DNA from: Tamlana crocina
Lineage (GTDB): Bacteria; Bacteroidota; Bacteroidia; Flavobacteriales; Flavobacteriaceae
Direction: 5' to 3'
Length of the DNA: 64,000 nt
NCBI GenBank assembly: GCA_040429635.1
Contig: CP158972.1
Coordinates: 940,001 to 1,004,000 of the forward strand
The translations under genes were made by a program, and so were the position numbers. Below the pieces are notes generated by a model. It was not told the origin of the DNA and made no database searches. It was given only the letters and a program-made list of their open reading frames with translations. Of this stretch, positions 43,247 to 52,199 are shown piece by piece (position 1 is the stretch's first letter; each line of letters begins with the position of its first letter).

Positions 43247-45253
43247 TTGGCAGTAAACGAGAAAAACATATTGAACCGTTTGTATTTTATCGCCGGATGT
43301 ATGTTCGTCTTCGGGCTGGCTGTGGTGTTTAAATTGTTGAGCATTCAGTTGGTGCAGGGCGATAAATATCGGGCGTTGGCAACCGAACGCGTGGTTAAGG
43401 ATGTTGTGATTCCTGCCAATCGGGGCAATGTGTATTCCGTTAACGGGAACTTGCTAGCTACCTCCATTCCTAAATACGATATTCGTTTTGATGCCTTAAC
43501 GCCAACAGCGACTACTTTCGAAAAATATGTGAAGCCGCTAGCGGATTCGCTTTCAAAATACTCCGGCAAATCGGCAAGCACTTATGAAAAGGCGCTGCGC
43601 AGAGCGCGTGCCAATAAAAACCGCTACTATTTGTTGGCCAGAAATATTGGTTATTCCGATTATATCCGATTGAGAAACTTTCCTATGTTGAGTTTGGGGG
43701 CTTTCAAAGGCGGATTGATTGTTGAGCAAAAAACAAAAAGAGAGCATCCTATGGGGGCTATTGCGCAGCGTTCCATTGGTTACGAGCGATTTGATGATCA
43801 AGGCAATGTTACCCGTGCGGGTATCGATGGGGCTTTCGGGGCGAAATATTTGCGTGGCGTTAATGGGCAGCGCAAAAAGCAAAAAATAGGCAAAGGTCAA
43901 TGGAAGCCATTGAGCGATGCCAACGAAATTGAGCCTCAGGATGGTTACGATGTTTATACAACGATCGATGTGAATATCCAAGATATTGCGCATCATGCTT
44001 TGCTGCGTCAGTTGGAAGAGTATGAGGCCGATCATGGTTGTGTGGTGGTAATGGAAACCAAAACAGGTGAAATTCGTGCCATTTCCAATTTAGGAAGAAA
44101 TGAAGATGGCCATTATTATGAACGGTTAAACTATGCCGTAGGCGAATCGCACGAGCCAGGTTCTACTTTTAAAGTGATGGCTTTAATGGCGGCTTTGGAA
44201 GATAAAGTTGTGGATACTTCTGTGGTAGTCGATACGGGGTTGGGCTACAAACAATTCTACGGAAGGGGTATTTACGATACACACGGTCACGGAAAAATTT
44301 CGGTAGCAAGAACGTTGGAGGTGTCTTCAAATATTGGTTTGGCAACAATTGTTGATGAGGGGTATTCCAAAAATCCCAAAAAATTCATCAGTCATTTGAA
44401 AGATTGGCATCTCGATGAGCCGTTGGGCTTGCCAATTATTGGTGAGGGAAATCCGGTAATTCCTGAGCCAGGTGATAAAATTTGGAGTAAAAACGCCTTG
44501 CCGTCCATGGCATACGGTTACAACCTGAAGTTAACCCCGTTACAAACATTAACGTTTTATAACGCCATAGCCAACAATGGAATTTGGGTGAAACCGAAGT
44601 TTATTAAAGAGGTGAAGGAATTGGATAGAGTTATCGAGACTTTTGAAGAAAATGGTTCAGGAGATAAAATCTGTTCTGATAAAACCTTAAAGGAAATCCA
44701 GACTATTTTGAAAAATGTGGTGGATCGTGGCACGGGGCGTTCGTTGTATTCAGAATATTTTTCCATGGCAGGGAAAACAGGAACGGCTCAAACTGAATAC
44801 TGGATGAAAGACTGGAAAGAAAACCGCAGGTATATCTCGTCATTCGCAGGCTATTTTCCGGCTGAAAACCCAAAGTATTCCTGTATTGTGGTAATTCACA
44901 AGCCCAGTGTTGCAAAAGGTTATTACGGAGCCGATGTTACTGGGCCGGTTTTTAAACGCATTGCCCAAAAAATATTTACCGATACGCCTATTATCGATGA
45001 GGTTGAAAATTTGGAAGTGAAAGTGGCTTCGGTTGAAGAGGAATTCAACGGGTATTACAAAACGGCCCAAACCTATAAAACCATTATGCCGAATGTGGTA
45101 GGCTTGCCTGCTATGGATGCTTTGGCATTGCTCGAAAACATGCAGGTGGATGTAAAGGTAAGATTGAATGGTTCGGGAATTGTAAAATCTCAGTCGGTGA
45201 ACAAAAAAACAAAACTAAAAAATAACCAAACTATAGTATTAACGGCTTCATGA
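43247..45253 (+). CDS. ftsI: Division-specific penicillin-binding protein 3 (transpeptidase) with PASTA domain
   Basis: A class B PBP that cross-links septal peptidoglycan. The 668-residue protein has an N-terminal membrane anchor (LYFIAGCMFVFGLAVVFKLL), a PBP dimerisation domain (VVIPANRGNVYSVNGNLLAT) and the transpeptidase with Ser306 in GSTFK, SSN near residue 360 and KTG at 510 (MAGKTGTAQ). A C-terminal PASTA domain (MPNVVGLPAMDALALLENMQVDVKV) follows. The only start that keeps the family N-terminus (AVNEKNILNRLYF) is TTG at 43247, 9 bases after ftsL. It overlaps murE by 4 bases. Confidence 0.95.
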   Translation: MAVNEKNILNRLYFIAGCMFVFGLAVVFKLLSIQLVQGDKYRALATERVVKDVVIPANRGNVYSVNGNLLATSIPKYDIRFDALTPTATTFEKYVKPLADSLSKYSGKSASTYEKALRRARANKNRYYLLARNIGYSDYIRLRNFPMLSLGAFKGGLIVEQKTKREHPMGAIAQRSIGYERFDDQGNVTRAGIDGAFGAKYLRGVNGQRKKQKIGKGQWKPLSDANEIEPQDGYDVYTTIDVNIQDIAHHALLRQLEEYEADHGCVVVMETKTGEIRAISNLGRNEDGHYYERLNYAVGESHEPGSTFKVMALMAALEDKVVDTSVVVDTGLGYKQFYGRGIYDTHGHGKISVARTLEVSSNIGLATIVDEGYSKNPKKFISHLKDWHLDEPLGLPIIGEGNPVIPEPGDKIWSKNALPSMAYGYNLKLTPLQTLTFYNAIANNGIWVKPKFIKEVKELDRVIETFEENGSGDKICSDKTLKEIQTILKNVVDRGTGRSLYSEYFSMAGKTGTAQTEYWMKDWKENRRYISSFAGYFPAENPKYSCIVVIHKPSVAKGYYGADVTGPVFKRIAQKIFTDTPIIDEVENLEVKVASVEEEFNGYYKTAQTYKTIMPNVVGLPAMDALALLENMQVDVKVRLNGSGIVKSQSVNKKTKLKNNQTIVLTAS

Positions 45254-46713
45254 AAACATTAAAAGATATACTTTATAAGGTTTCCATAAACGCTGTGGTG
45301 GGCTCGACCGATGTCGAGATTGCTGCCATTCAATTCGATTCCCGAAAGGTGGAAAAAAACGGATTGTTTGTGGCGGTGCGTGGTTTGGTGGCCGATGGGC
45401 ATCATTTTATTGAAAAATCCATTGAAAGCGGTGCGGTAGTCGTTGTTTGTGAAGCCTTGCCTGAAAAATTAGTGGAGGGCATCACCTATGTGGAGGTGGA
45501 TGATTCCCAAAAAGCACTTGCGTTTATGGCGTCCAATTTTTACGATGCGCCATCCGAAAACTTGAAACTGGTGGGGGTTACCGGAACCAATGGAAAAACC
45601 ACCGTGGCCAGTTTGCTGTATCAATTGTTTAAGAAGGCGGGCTATAAAGTGGGGCTGCTATCTACCGTGAAAATTATGGTGGACGATGTGGAGCACAAAG
45701 CAACGCACACTACGCCAGATTCACTCACTATCAATAAATATTTAAGTGAAATGAATACTGCGGGCGTTGAGTTTTGCTTTATGGAGGTGAGTTCGCATGG
45801 CATCCATCAATACCGAACCGAAGGTTTGCAATTTGAAGGTGGGATTTTTACCAATTTGTCGCATGACCATTTGGATTACCATAAAACCTTTGCGGAATAC
45901 CGTGATGTGAAAAAGAAATTTTTCGACGGACTGCCAAAAAATGCGTTCGCATTGGTGAATGTGGATGATAAAAATGGGCTGGTGATGTTGCAAAACACAC
46001 GGGCCAAAAAACAGACTTACGCCTTAAAGCAGTATGCCGATTATAAAGCGCAGATTTTAGAAAATCAGTTTGGCGGTTTGCTGCTGAAAGTAAACGATAG
46101 TGAGGTTTGGACACGATTGATTGGGAATTTCAATGCATACAACATATTGGCCATTTACGCTACGGCTGAGTTGTTGGGATTGGAAAAGGTGGAAATTCTA
46201 AGATTGATAAGTGATTTGGAAAGCGTAAGTGGTCGTTTTCAATATGTGGTGTCAAATGAAAAAATTACGGCTATTGTCGATTATGCCCATACACCCGATG
46301 CGCTTAAAAACGTCTTGGAAACCATCAACAGCATCCGTACCAAAAACGAAGAATTGATTACGGTGGTGGGCTGTGGTGGCGATCGCGATAAAACCAAACG
46401 TCCAAAAATGGGGCATATCGCTACGGCGTTGAGCACAAAGGTGATTTTTACGAGTGATAATCCGCGAAGTGAAAACCCAGCTGATATTTTAAAGGATATC
46501 GAAGCGGGCGTGGAGCCCCAAAATTTTAAAAAGGCTTTAACGATTGAAGACAGAAAGCAAGCCATAAAAGCGGCCTGCCAAATGGCACGGCCAAATGACA
46601 TCATTTTAATTGCCGGAAAAGGACACGAAACCTATCAGGAAATTAAAGGTGTACGTTCCGATTTTGATGATTTTAAAATAGTACAAGAATTTTTAAAGCA
46701 ATTACAAAAATAA
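45250..46713 (+). CDS. murE: UDP-MurNAc-L-Ala-D-Glu:meso-DAP ligase
   Basis: Adds meso-diaminopimelate to the peptidoglycan stem peptide in the cytoplasm. The 487-residue ligase has the ATP loop GVTGTNGKTTVASLL near residue 110, a THTTPDSLTIN block near 155, FTNLSHDHLDYHKTF near 200, and the DAP-recognition motif DNPRSENP near residue 403, which shows that this organism uses meso-DAP. It starts inside the ftsI stop (ATGA). A dispersed repeat separates it from mraY. Confidence 0.97.
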   Translation: MKTLKDILYKVSINAVVGSTDVEIAAIQFDSRKVEKNGLFVAVRGLVADGHHFIEKSIESGAVVVVCEALPEKLVEGITYVEVDDSQKALAFMASNFYDAPSENLKLVGVTGTNGKTTVASLLYQLFKKAGYKVGLLSTVKIMVDDVEHKATHTTPDSLTINKYLSEMNTAGVEFCFMEVSSHGIHQYRTEGLQFEGGIFTNLSHDHLDYHKTFAEYRDVKKKFFDGLPKNAFALVNVDDKNGLVMLQNTRAKKQTYALKQYADYKAQILENQFGGLLLKVNDSEVWTRLIGNFNAYNILAIYATAELLGLEKVEILRLISDLESVSGRFQYVVSNEKITAIVDYAHTPDALKNVLETINSIRTKNEELITVVGCGGDRDKTKRPKMGHIATALSTKVIFTSDNPRSENPADILKDIEAGVEPQNFKKALTIEDRKQAIKAACQMARPNDIILIAGKGHETYQEIKGVRSDFDDFKIVQEFLKQLQK

Positions 46714-46715
46714 AT

Positions 46716-46742
46716 GTCATGCTGAGCGCAGTCGAAGCATCT
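46716..46742 (+). repeat. Dispersed hairpin element, ATGCT/AGCAT variant (murE-mraY)
   Basis: A 27-base element identical to 48008-48034 in sequence and orientation. It starts GTC, with arms ATGCT and AGCAT around GAGCGCAGTCGA, and ends CT. It lies between the murE stop and the mraY start. Confidence 0.75.
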
Positions 46743-46758
46743 CAACAAGCAATAACTA

Positions 46759-48000
46759 ATGTTATACTACCTATTTGAATATTTAGAAAAACAGTTCCAG
46801 TTTCCGGGGGCGACGCTTTTTGGGTTTTTAACCTTTAGGGCGGCGGCGGCCATGATTTTGTCGTTGTTGATTTCAACCATTTACGGAAAACGGATCATTC
46901 GGTTTTTGATAAAACAGCAAGTAGGCGAAACGGTGCGCGATCTAGGCCTGCAAGGGCAAAGCGAAAAAGCTGGAACGCCAACCATGGGCGGGATTATCAT
47001 CATTTTGGCGACTTTAATTCCGGTGCTGCTGTTGGCGAAACTAGAGAATATTTACATCGTCCTTTTAATTGTGACCACGCTTTGGATGGGTGCTATCGGC
47101 TTTGTTGATGACTACATCAAAAAATTCAAAAACGATAAAGAAGGGCTAAAAGGTCGGTTTAAAGTAATGGGGCAAATCGGTCTAGGGCTTATTGTCGGTG
47201 CGACTTTGTTTTTCAGTCCCGATGTGACCATGAAGGAAAAGCTGCCAGTTGAAGAGCAAAAGGTGTTGTTGGCTGAAAATCCAGATCTAGAACCCGCAAA
47301 ACTGTTTAAAGCGGAAGAGAAGTCTACCAAAACAACGATTCCTTTTGTAAAGGGGAATGAGTTCGACTATGCAAAAGTCATCACTTGGATCAGTCCGAAT
47401 TTAGAAAAATACGCATGGGTAGTATTTATTTTGGTAGCCATTTTTATTATCACGGCAGTTTCAAACGGTGCCAATCTTACCGACGGTATTGATGGATTGG
47501 CAGCGGGCACTTCGGCAATAATCGTCCTTACGCTGGGCATATTTGCATGGGTTTCGGGTAACATCATTTTTTCGGAATACTTAAACATTATGTACATCCC
47601 CCGCGTGGAGGAAATCACCATTTACATTGCCGCATTTGTTGGAGCGCTCATCGGGTTTTTGTGGTACAATACCTTTCCGGCGCAAGTGTTTATGGGTGAT
47701 ACGGGAAGTTTGACTATCGGCGGAATAATTGCAGTAATAGCCATCGCAGTGCGAAAGGAATGGCTTATTCCGGTGTTGTGCGGCATTTTCTTGGCTGAAA
47801 ATTTATCGGTAGTGATGCAGGTGAGTTGGTTCAAGTACACGAAAAAGAAATATGGTGAGGGGCGTCGCATTTTCAAAATGTCGCCACTGCACCATCATTA
47901 TCAAAAATTGGGCTATCACGAAAGCAAAATCGTCACCCGATTTTGGATTATTGGAATTCTATTGGCCATCGTGTCGATAGTAACACTGAAAATTAGGTAG
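46759..48000 (+). CDS. mraY: Phospho-MurNAc-pentapeptide translocase
   Basis: Integral membrane enzyme that makes lipid I from UDP-MurNAc-pentapeptide and undecaprenyl phosphate. The 413-residue protein has about ten hydrophobic segments and the MraY motifs GTPTMGG near residue 73, GFVDDYIK near 115, [12 protein letters not shown] near 240, FMGDTGSL near 312 and [14 protein letters not shown] near 375. A ~60-residue charged loop around residues 155-205 ([22 protein letters not shown]…) is longer than in E. coli and is common in Bacteroidota. Confidence 0.97.
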   Translation: MLYYLFEYLEKQFQFPGATLFGFLTFRAAAAMILSLLISTIYGKRIIRFLIKQQVGETVRDLGLQGQSEKAGTPTMGGIIIILATLIPVLLLAKLENIYIVLLIVTTLWMGAIGFVDDYIKKFKNDKEGLKGRFKVMGQIGLGLIVGATLFFSPDVTMKEKLPVEEQKVLLAENPDLEPAKLFKAEEKSTKTTIPFVKGNEFDYAKVITWISPNLEKYAWVVFILVAIFIITAVSNGANLTDGIDGLAAGTSAIIVLTLGIFAWVSGNIIFSEYLNIMYIPRVEEITIYIAAFVGALIGFLWYNTFPAQVFMGDTGSLTIGGIIAVIAIAVRKEWLIPVLCGIFLAENLSVVMQVSWFKYTKKKYGEGRRIFKMSPLHHHYQKLGYHESKIVTRFWIIGILLAIVSIVTLKIR

Positions 48001-48007
48001 CAAGGGT

Positions 48008-48034
48008 GTCATGCTGAGCGCAGTCGAAGCATCT
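48008..48034 (+). repeat. Dispersed hairpin element, ATGCT/AGCAT variant (mraY-murD)
   Basis: Exact 27-base copy of 46716-46742, same orientation relative to transcription, 7 bases after the mraY stop and 11 before the murD start. Confidence 0.75.
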
Positions 48035-48045
48035 TAAGAAAAGGA

Positions 48046-49389
48046 ATGAGAATGACAAAAAAGCGATTGGTGATATTAGGCGGCGGAGAAAGCGGTGTAG
48101 GAACGGCGCTTTTGGGAAAAGCAAAAGAATGCGAGGTATTCGTTTCCGATAAAGGAAGAATAAAAGAGAAATATAAACAAGTTCTTATAAATAATGGGAT
48201 TGATTGGGAGGATGAAACCCATACGGAATCAAAAATTATGAATGCCGATTTGGTGATGAAAAGCCCCGGTATTCCTGATAAAGTAGCTTTAGTGAAGCAA
48301 ATCCGTGAAAACGGAATTCCGGTAGTTTCAGAGATTGAATTTGCAGCAAAATTCACCGATGCCACACTGGTGGCCATTACGGGGAGTAACGGCAAAACCA
48401 CCACGGCCACGTTAACGCATCATTTGTTAAAACAGGAGTTAAGCGTGGGTTTGGCGGGCAACATCGGCGATAGTTTTGCGAAGCAGGTTTTGAAAGGTGG
48501 TTTTGAAACTTACGTATTGGAAGTGAGCAGTTTTCAGTTGGACGACATTGTCGATTTTAAACCAAAAATTGCGGTAATCACCAACATCACGCCCGATCAT
48601 TTAGATCGGTACGACTACAATTTTGAAAATTATATACGGTCGAAATTCAGAATCGCGGAAAATCAAACGAAAGAAGATTTTTTGATTTATGATGCCGATG
48701 ATGAGGTTGTTGTCAATCATTTAAAAAATCATCCGGTTCAATCCACATTATTGCCGTTTTCATTGGAAAAGAAAATTGAAAATGGCGCATATTACGAAAA
48801 TAAAGAGATTAAAATAACAATAAATAACACACAGATCATTATGCCAACAACAAAACTAGCATTGGAAGGTAAGCACAATATAAAGAATGCCATGGCGGCT
48901 TCAACCGTGGCGCACCTGCTTAAAATAAGAAAGCAAACTATTCGCGAAAGTTTAGAGAACTTTCAGGGGGTTGAGCATCGATTGGAGCAAGTGTTAAAAA
49001 TTAATAAAGTTCAATATATAAACGACTCGAAGGCTACAAACGTCAATGCCACATATTATGCTTTGGAAAGTATGGATGCGCCTACCGTTTGGATTGTTGG
49101 TGGTGTAGATAAAGGCAATAATTACGAGGAATTGTTCTCTTTTGTGAATGAAAAAGTAAAGGCGATTATTTGTTTGGGTGTGGACAATGAAAAACTGCTG
49201 AAAACTTTCGGCAATATGGTTGATGTGATTGTTGAAACCCAGTTTATGAGCGAAGCGGTGAAGATTGCCTACAAGTTGGCCGAATCTGGTGATAATGTAC
49301 TGCTGTCACCCGCTTGTGCGAGTTTCGATTTGTTTGAAAATTACGAAGACCGAGGACGTCAATTTAAAGACGCGGTAAGGAATTTGTAA
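48046..49389 (+). CDS. murD: UDP-MurNAc-L-alanine:D-glutamate ligase
   Basis: Adds D-glutamate to UDP-MurNAc-L-Ala. The 447-residue ligase has VILGGGESGVGTALL at the N-terminus, the ATP loop ITGSNGKTTTATLTHHLL near residue 113, VISNIT-like TNITPDHLDRY near 180, NDSKATNVNAT near 325 and LLSPACASFDLFENYEDRG near 420. A second ATG at 48052 is possible. 101 bases separate it from ftsW; the spacer is A-rich with a small CTTC/GAAG repeat and no gene. Confidence 0.97.
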   Translation: MRMTKKRLVILGGGESGVGTALLGKAKECEVFVSDKGRIKEKYKQVLINNGIDWEDETHTESKIMNADLVMKSPGIPDKVALVKQIRENGIPVVSEIEFAAKFTDATLVAITGSNGKTTTATLTHHLLKQELSVGLAGNIGDSFAKQVLKGGFETYVLEVSSFQLDDIVDFKPKIAVITNITPDHLDRYDYNFENYIRSKFRIAENQTKEDFLIYDADDEVVVNHLKNHPVQSTLLPFSLEKKIENGAYYENKEIKITINNTQIIMPTTKLALEGKHNIKNAMAASTVAHLLKIRKQTIRESLENFQGVEHRLEQVLKINKVQYINDSKATNVNATYYALESMDAPTVWIVGGVDKGNNYEELFSFVNEKVKAIICLGVDNEKLLKTFGNMVDVIVETQFMSEAVKIAYKLAESGDNVLLSPACASFDLFENYEDRGRQFKDAVRNL

Positions 49390-49490
49390 AAGCCCATCTT
49401 AATCTTCTCAAAGGAAGAAGCTGTTGAGGTTAAAAAGTTGAATGATTTAAAAAAAAAGAAATTCCCGATTGGGGAAATATTTGAATACTA

Positions 49491-50693
49491 ATGCAAAACC
49501 TGTTTAAAAACATAAAGGGCGATCGGTTAATATGGGCTATAGTAGCGCTGTTGGCTATTTTGTCGTTTTTGCCGGTTTACAGTGCGGCCAGTAATTTGGC
49601 CTACAAAGGAGGTGGAAGCAGTACGTTTGCATTTTTTGTGAAGCATTTTGTGCATTTACTTCTCGGCTTTTTTATCATGTATGGTGTGCACAAAATCCCG
49701 TACCGATATTTTAAGGGGCTGTCGTTGATTATGATTCCTATTGTGTTGGTGTTGTTGGGTATTACCATGTTGCAAGGCACAACTATTGAAGGTGCCAATG
49801 CCAGTCGATGGATACAGATTCCGTTTGTGGGGATGTCGTTTCAAACGTCAACCTTGGCGGCTGTGGTATTGATGGTGTATGTGGCGCGGTATATGTCGAA
49901 AATAAAGGATGAAGAAGTAACTTTTAAGTCGTCTATTCTACCGCTTTGGATGCCGGTTTTTTTGGTATTGATTTTAATTCTGCCTGCGAACTTTTCAACA
50001 GCGGCCATCATGTTTTTAATGGTGTTGATATTGGTGTTTTTAGGTGGATATCCCGTTCGGTATTTGGCAGTGATTGTCGGCTCGGGCATTTTGGTGTTAA
50101 CCCTGTTTGTTTTAATAGCCAAAGCGTTTCCAGAGGCTATGCCAAACCGTGTGGATACATGGATGGGGCGTATTGAAAGTTTTTCAAATCCTGAAGATAC
50201 CGAAGCCGATTATCAAATTGAAAAAGCAAAAATAGCAATTGCTACTGGCGGAATACAGGGGGTTGGCCCCGGGAAAAGTATGCAGAAGAACTTTCTGCCG
50301 CAGTCGTCATCCGATTTTATTTTCGCGATTATTATAGAGGAGTATGGGTTAATTGGCGGATTCATCATCATGACCTTGTATTTGTGGCTGTTGTTCAGAA
50401 TTGTCATTGCTGCCCAAAAGGCCGATACCGTTTTTGGTAAGCTGTTGGTTTTGGGTGTGGGGTTGCCCATCGTTTTTCAGGCTTTAATCAATATGGCTGT
50501 TGCGGTAGAATTATTCCCGGTAACGGGGCAAACCTTACCATTGATTAGTAGCGGGGGAACCTCCATTTGGATGACCTGCTTGGCTATTGGAATTATTTTG
50601 AGTGTAAGTGCAAAAAGGGAAGAGATAAAGGAAAAAGAAACGGGTGAAGAGAATGAAGAAAATCCGTTGGAAATTCTCAGCGAAGCTTTATGA
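49491..50693 (+). CDS. ftsW: Peptidoglycan glycosyltransferase FtsW
   Basis: SEDS-family polymerase that extends septal glycan strands with FtsI. The 400-residue protein has about ten hydrophobic segments; ASRWIQIPFVGMSFQTS near residue 103 and the AVAVELFPVTGQTLPLISSGGTS block near residue 335 are SEDS signatures. The stop codon (50691-50693) is only 4 bases before the heptamer array of the inserted four-helix-bundle unit. Confidence 0.96.
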   Translation: MQNLFKNIKGDRLIWAIVALLAILSFLPVYSAASNLAYKGGGSSTFAFFVKHFVHLLLGFFIMYGVHKIPYRYFKGLSLIMIPIVLVLLGITMLQGTTIEGANASRWIQIPFVGMSFQTSTLAAVVLMVYVARYMSKIKDEEVTFKSSILPLWMPVFLVLILILPANFSTAAIMFLMVLILVFLGGYPVRYLAVIVGSGILVLTLFVLIAKAFPEAMPNRVDTWMGRIESFSNPEDTEADYQIEKAKIAIATGGIQGVGPGKSMQKNFLPQSSSDFIFAIIIEEYGLIGGFIIMTLYLWLLFRIVIAAQKADTVFGKLLVLGVGLPIVFQALINMAVAVELFPVTGQTLPLISSGGTSIWMTCLAIGIILSVSAKREEIKEKETGEENEENPLEILSEAL

Positions 50694-50697
50694 AATC

Positions 50698-51104
50698 ACG
50701 ATATACGATTTTAGATTTACGATTTGAGCATGAAACAAATATTAAAAGATAGAACAAAAAAATATGCTGTAGATTGCTGGAAGCTTTGTTCTAAGTTTCC
50801 GGTGTCAAGAGAGTATAGCGCATTTTGCAATCAGTTGATAAGGTGTTCGAGCTCGGTAGGGGCAAACTATAGGGCGGCTTGTCGGGCGAAATCAACAGCC
50901 GATTTTATAAATAAATTAAAGATAGTTGAAGAGGAGGCGGATGAGAGTATGTATTTTTTGGAGTTGTTTTTAGAAATAGGAGCAATAGAACAAGATGAGA
51001 TAAAGCGATTGCATAAAGAGGCAGACGAATTGCTGGCAATTGTAGTGGCGTCTATTAAAACGCTGAGAAATCGTAAATCGTAAATGGTGAATCGTAAATC
51101 GAAA
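50698..51104 (+). mobile_element. Candidate mobile unit: four-helix-bundle gene between inverted heptamer arrays
   Basis: Left array, 50698-50725, is four 7-base units: ACGATAT, ACGATTT, TAGATTT, ACGATTT. Right array, from 51068 to about 51104, repeats AAATCGT (the reverse complement of ACGATTT), with some units degenerate. GATTTACGATTT (50714-50725) and AAATCGTAAATC (51068-51079) are a perfect 12-bp inverted pair. The unit lies in the same strand sense as the dcw operon between ftsW and murG, which are normally adjacent. No transposase or recombinase is present. Confidence 0.65.
50730..51083 (+). CDS. Four-helix-bundle protein (23S rRNA intervening-sequence / Avd-like family)
   Basis: From the ATG at 50730 it encodes 117 residues that are almost fully helical. 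The family pattern is clear: AVDCWKLCSKFP, EYSAFCNQLIRCSSSVGANYRAACRAKS, FINKLKIVEEEADESMYFLELFLEIG and LHKEADELLAIVVASIKTLR. Relatives are encoded by intervening sequences in 23S rRNA genes and include the Avd accessory protein of diversity-generating retroelements; they are basic and thought to bind nucleic acid. No reverse transcriptase is nearby. The last codons (RNRKS) and stop lie inside the right heptamer array. It has no known role in cell-wall synthesis and looks like an insertion. Confidence 0.88.
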   Translation: MKQILKDRTKKYAVDCWKLCSKFPVSREYSAFCNQLIRCSSSVGANYRAACRAKSTADFINKLKIVEEEADESMYFLELFLEIGAIEQDEIKRLHKEADELLAIVVASIKTLRNRKS

Positions 51105-52199
51105 ACATATAAAATTATTCTATCGGGTGGTGGCACCGGCGGACATATTTATCCGGCTATAGCCATTGCCAACGAACTGAAATCGCGTTTTCCGGACGCT
51201 GAATTTTTGTTTGTTGGGGCGAAGGGCCGCATGGAGATGGAGAAAGTGCCGCAGGCTGGATATAGGATTGAAGGGCTTTGGATTTCTGGTATTCAACGCA
51301 AACTGACTTTGAAGAATTTGAGTTTTCCGTTTAAGGTGATGAGCAGTTTGTGGAAGGCAAGAAAAATAGTAAACGCGTTTAGGCCTGATGTTGCTATTGG
51401 AACGGGAGGGTTCGCCAGTGGGCCGTTATTGCATGTGGCGGCTTCAAAAGGTATTCCGACGTTAATTCAGGAGCAAAATTCGTTTCCTGGAATAACCAAT
51501 AAACTATTGGCAAAAAAAGCCTATAAAATATGTGTGGCGTACGATAATTTGGAACGCTTTTTTCCGAAGGATAAAATGGTAAAGACAGGGAACCCGGTGC
51601 GTCAAGGTTTGTTGGATGTGGAAACCAAAACATTAGAAGCCAAAGATTTTTTCGGTTTAAAACACGGAAAATATACGCTTTTGGTAATCGGTGGAAGTTT
51701 GGGTTCGCGCCGCATCAATGAATTAATTGAAAAGGAATTGGATTTTTTCGACACCCAAAACGTCCAAATCATTTGGCAATGTGGTAAGCTGTATTATCAA
51801 CAATATAAAATTTATAATAACACCAAAAACGTTCAGGTTTTTGAGTTTTTAAATAATATGGATTTTGCCTATGCGGCTGCTGATTTGGTGATTTCGAGGG
51901 CTGGAGCGAGTTCGGTGTCCGAGCTTTGCATCGTTGGTAAACCCGTTATTTTTATACCGTCGCCCAATGTGGCCGAAGATCATCAAACCAAAAACGCCAT
52001 GGCGATTGTGGATAAAAATGCGGCCATGATTATCAAGGAAGAAGATTTGGATGCCGATTTTGAAAATAAGTTTTCGCAGTTGGTGGCTTCTTCCGATAGG
52101 CAAAAAGAATTGAGTAAAAACATAAAACAATTGGCGTTGATGAATGCCACAAAAGAAATTGCGGACGAGGTTGAAAAACTTTTGAAAGAACAAAAATGA
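51084..52199 (+). CDS. murG: Lipid II synthase MurG (GlcNAc transferase)
   Basis: Transfers GlcNAc onto lipid I at the inner face of the membrane. The 371-residue GT28 enzyme has [21 protein letters not shown] near residue 12, [12 protein letters not shown] near 96, [18 protein letters not shown] near 115, [17 protein letters not shown] near 195 and [26 protein letters not shown] near 270. The apparent ATG at 51084 directly follows the four-helix-bundle stop and lies within the right heptamer array (MVNRKS), so the insertion seems to have supplied the start. It overlaps murC by 4 bases. Confidence 0.96.
   Translation: MVNRKSKTYKIILSGGGTGGHIYPAIAIANELKSRFPDAEFLFVGAKGRMEMEKVPQAGYRIEGLWISGIQRKLTLKNLSFPFKVMSSLWKARKIVNAFRPDVAIGTGGFASGPLLHVAASKGIPTLIQEQNSFPGITNKLLAKKAYKICVAYDNLERFFPKDKMVKTGNPVRQGLLDVETKTLEAKDFFGLKHGKYTLLVIGGSLGSRRINELIEKELDFFDTQNVQIIWQCGKLYYQQYKIYNNTKNVQVFEFLNNMDFAYAAADLVISRAGASSVSELCIVGKPVIFIPSPNVAEDHQTKNAMAIVDKNAAMIIKEEDLDADFENKFSQLVASSDRQKELSKNIKQLALMNATKEIADEVEKLLKEQK

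Noticed and set aside
50698-51104. A diversity-generating retroelement around the Avd-like gene.
   Set aside because: No reverse transcriptase, template repeat or variable-protein gene is found nearby.
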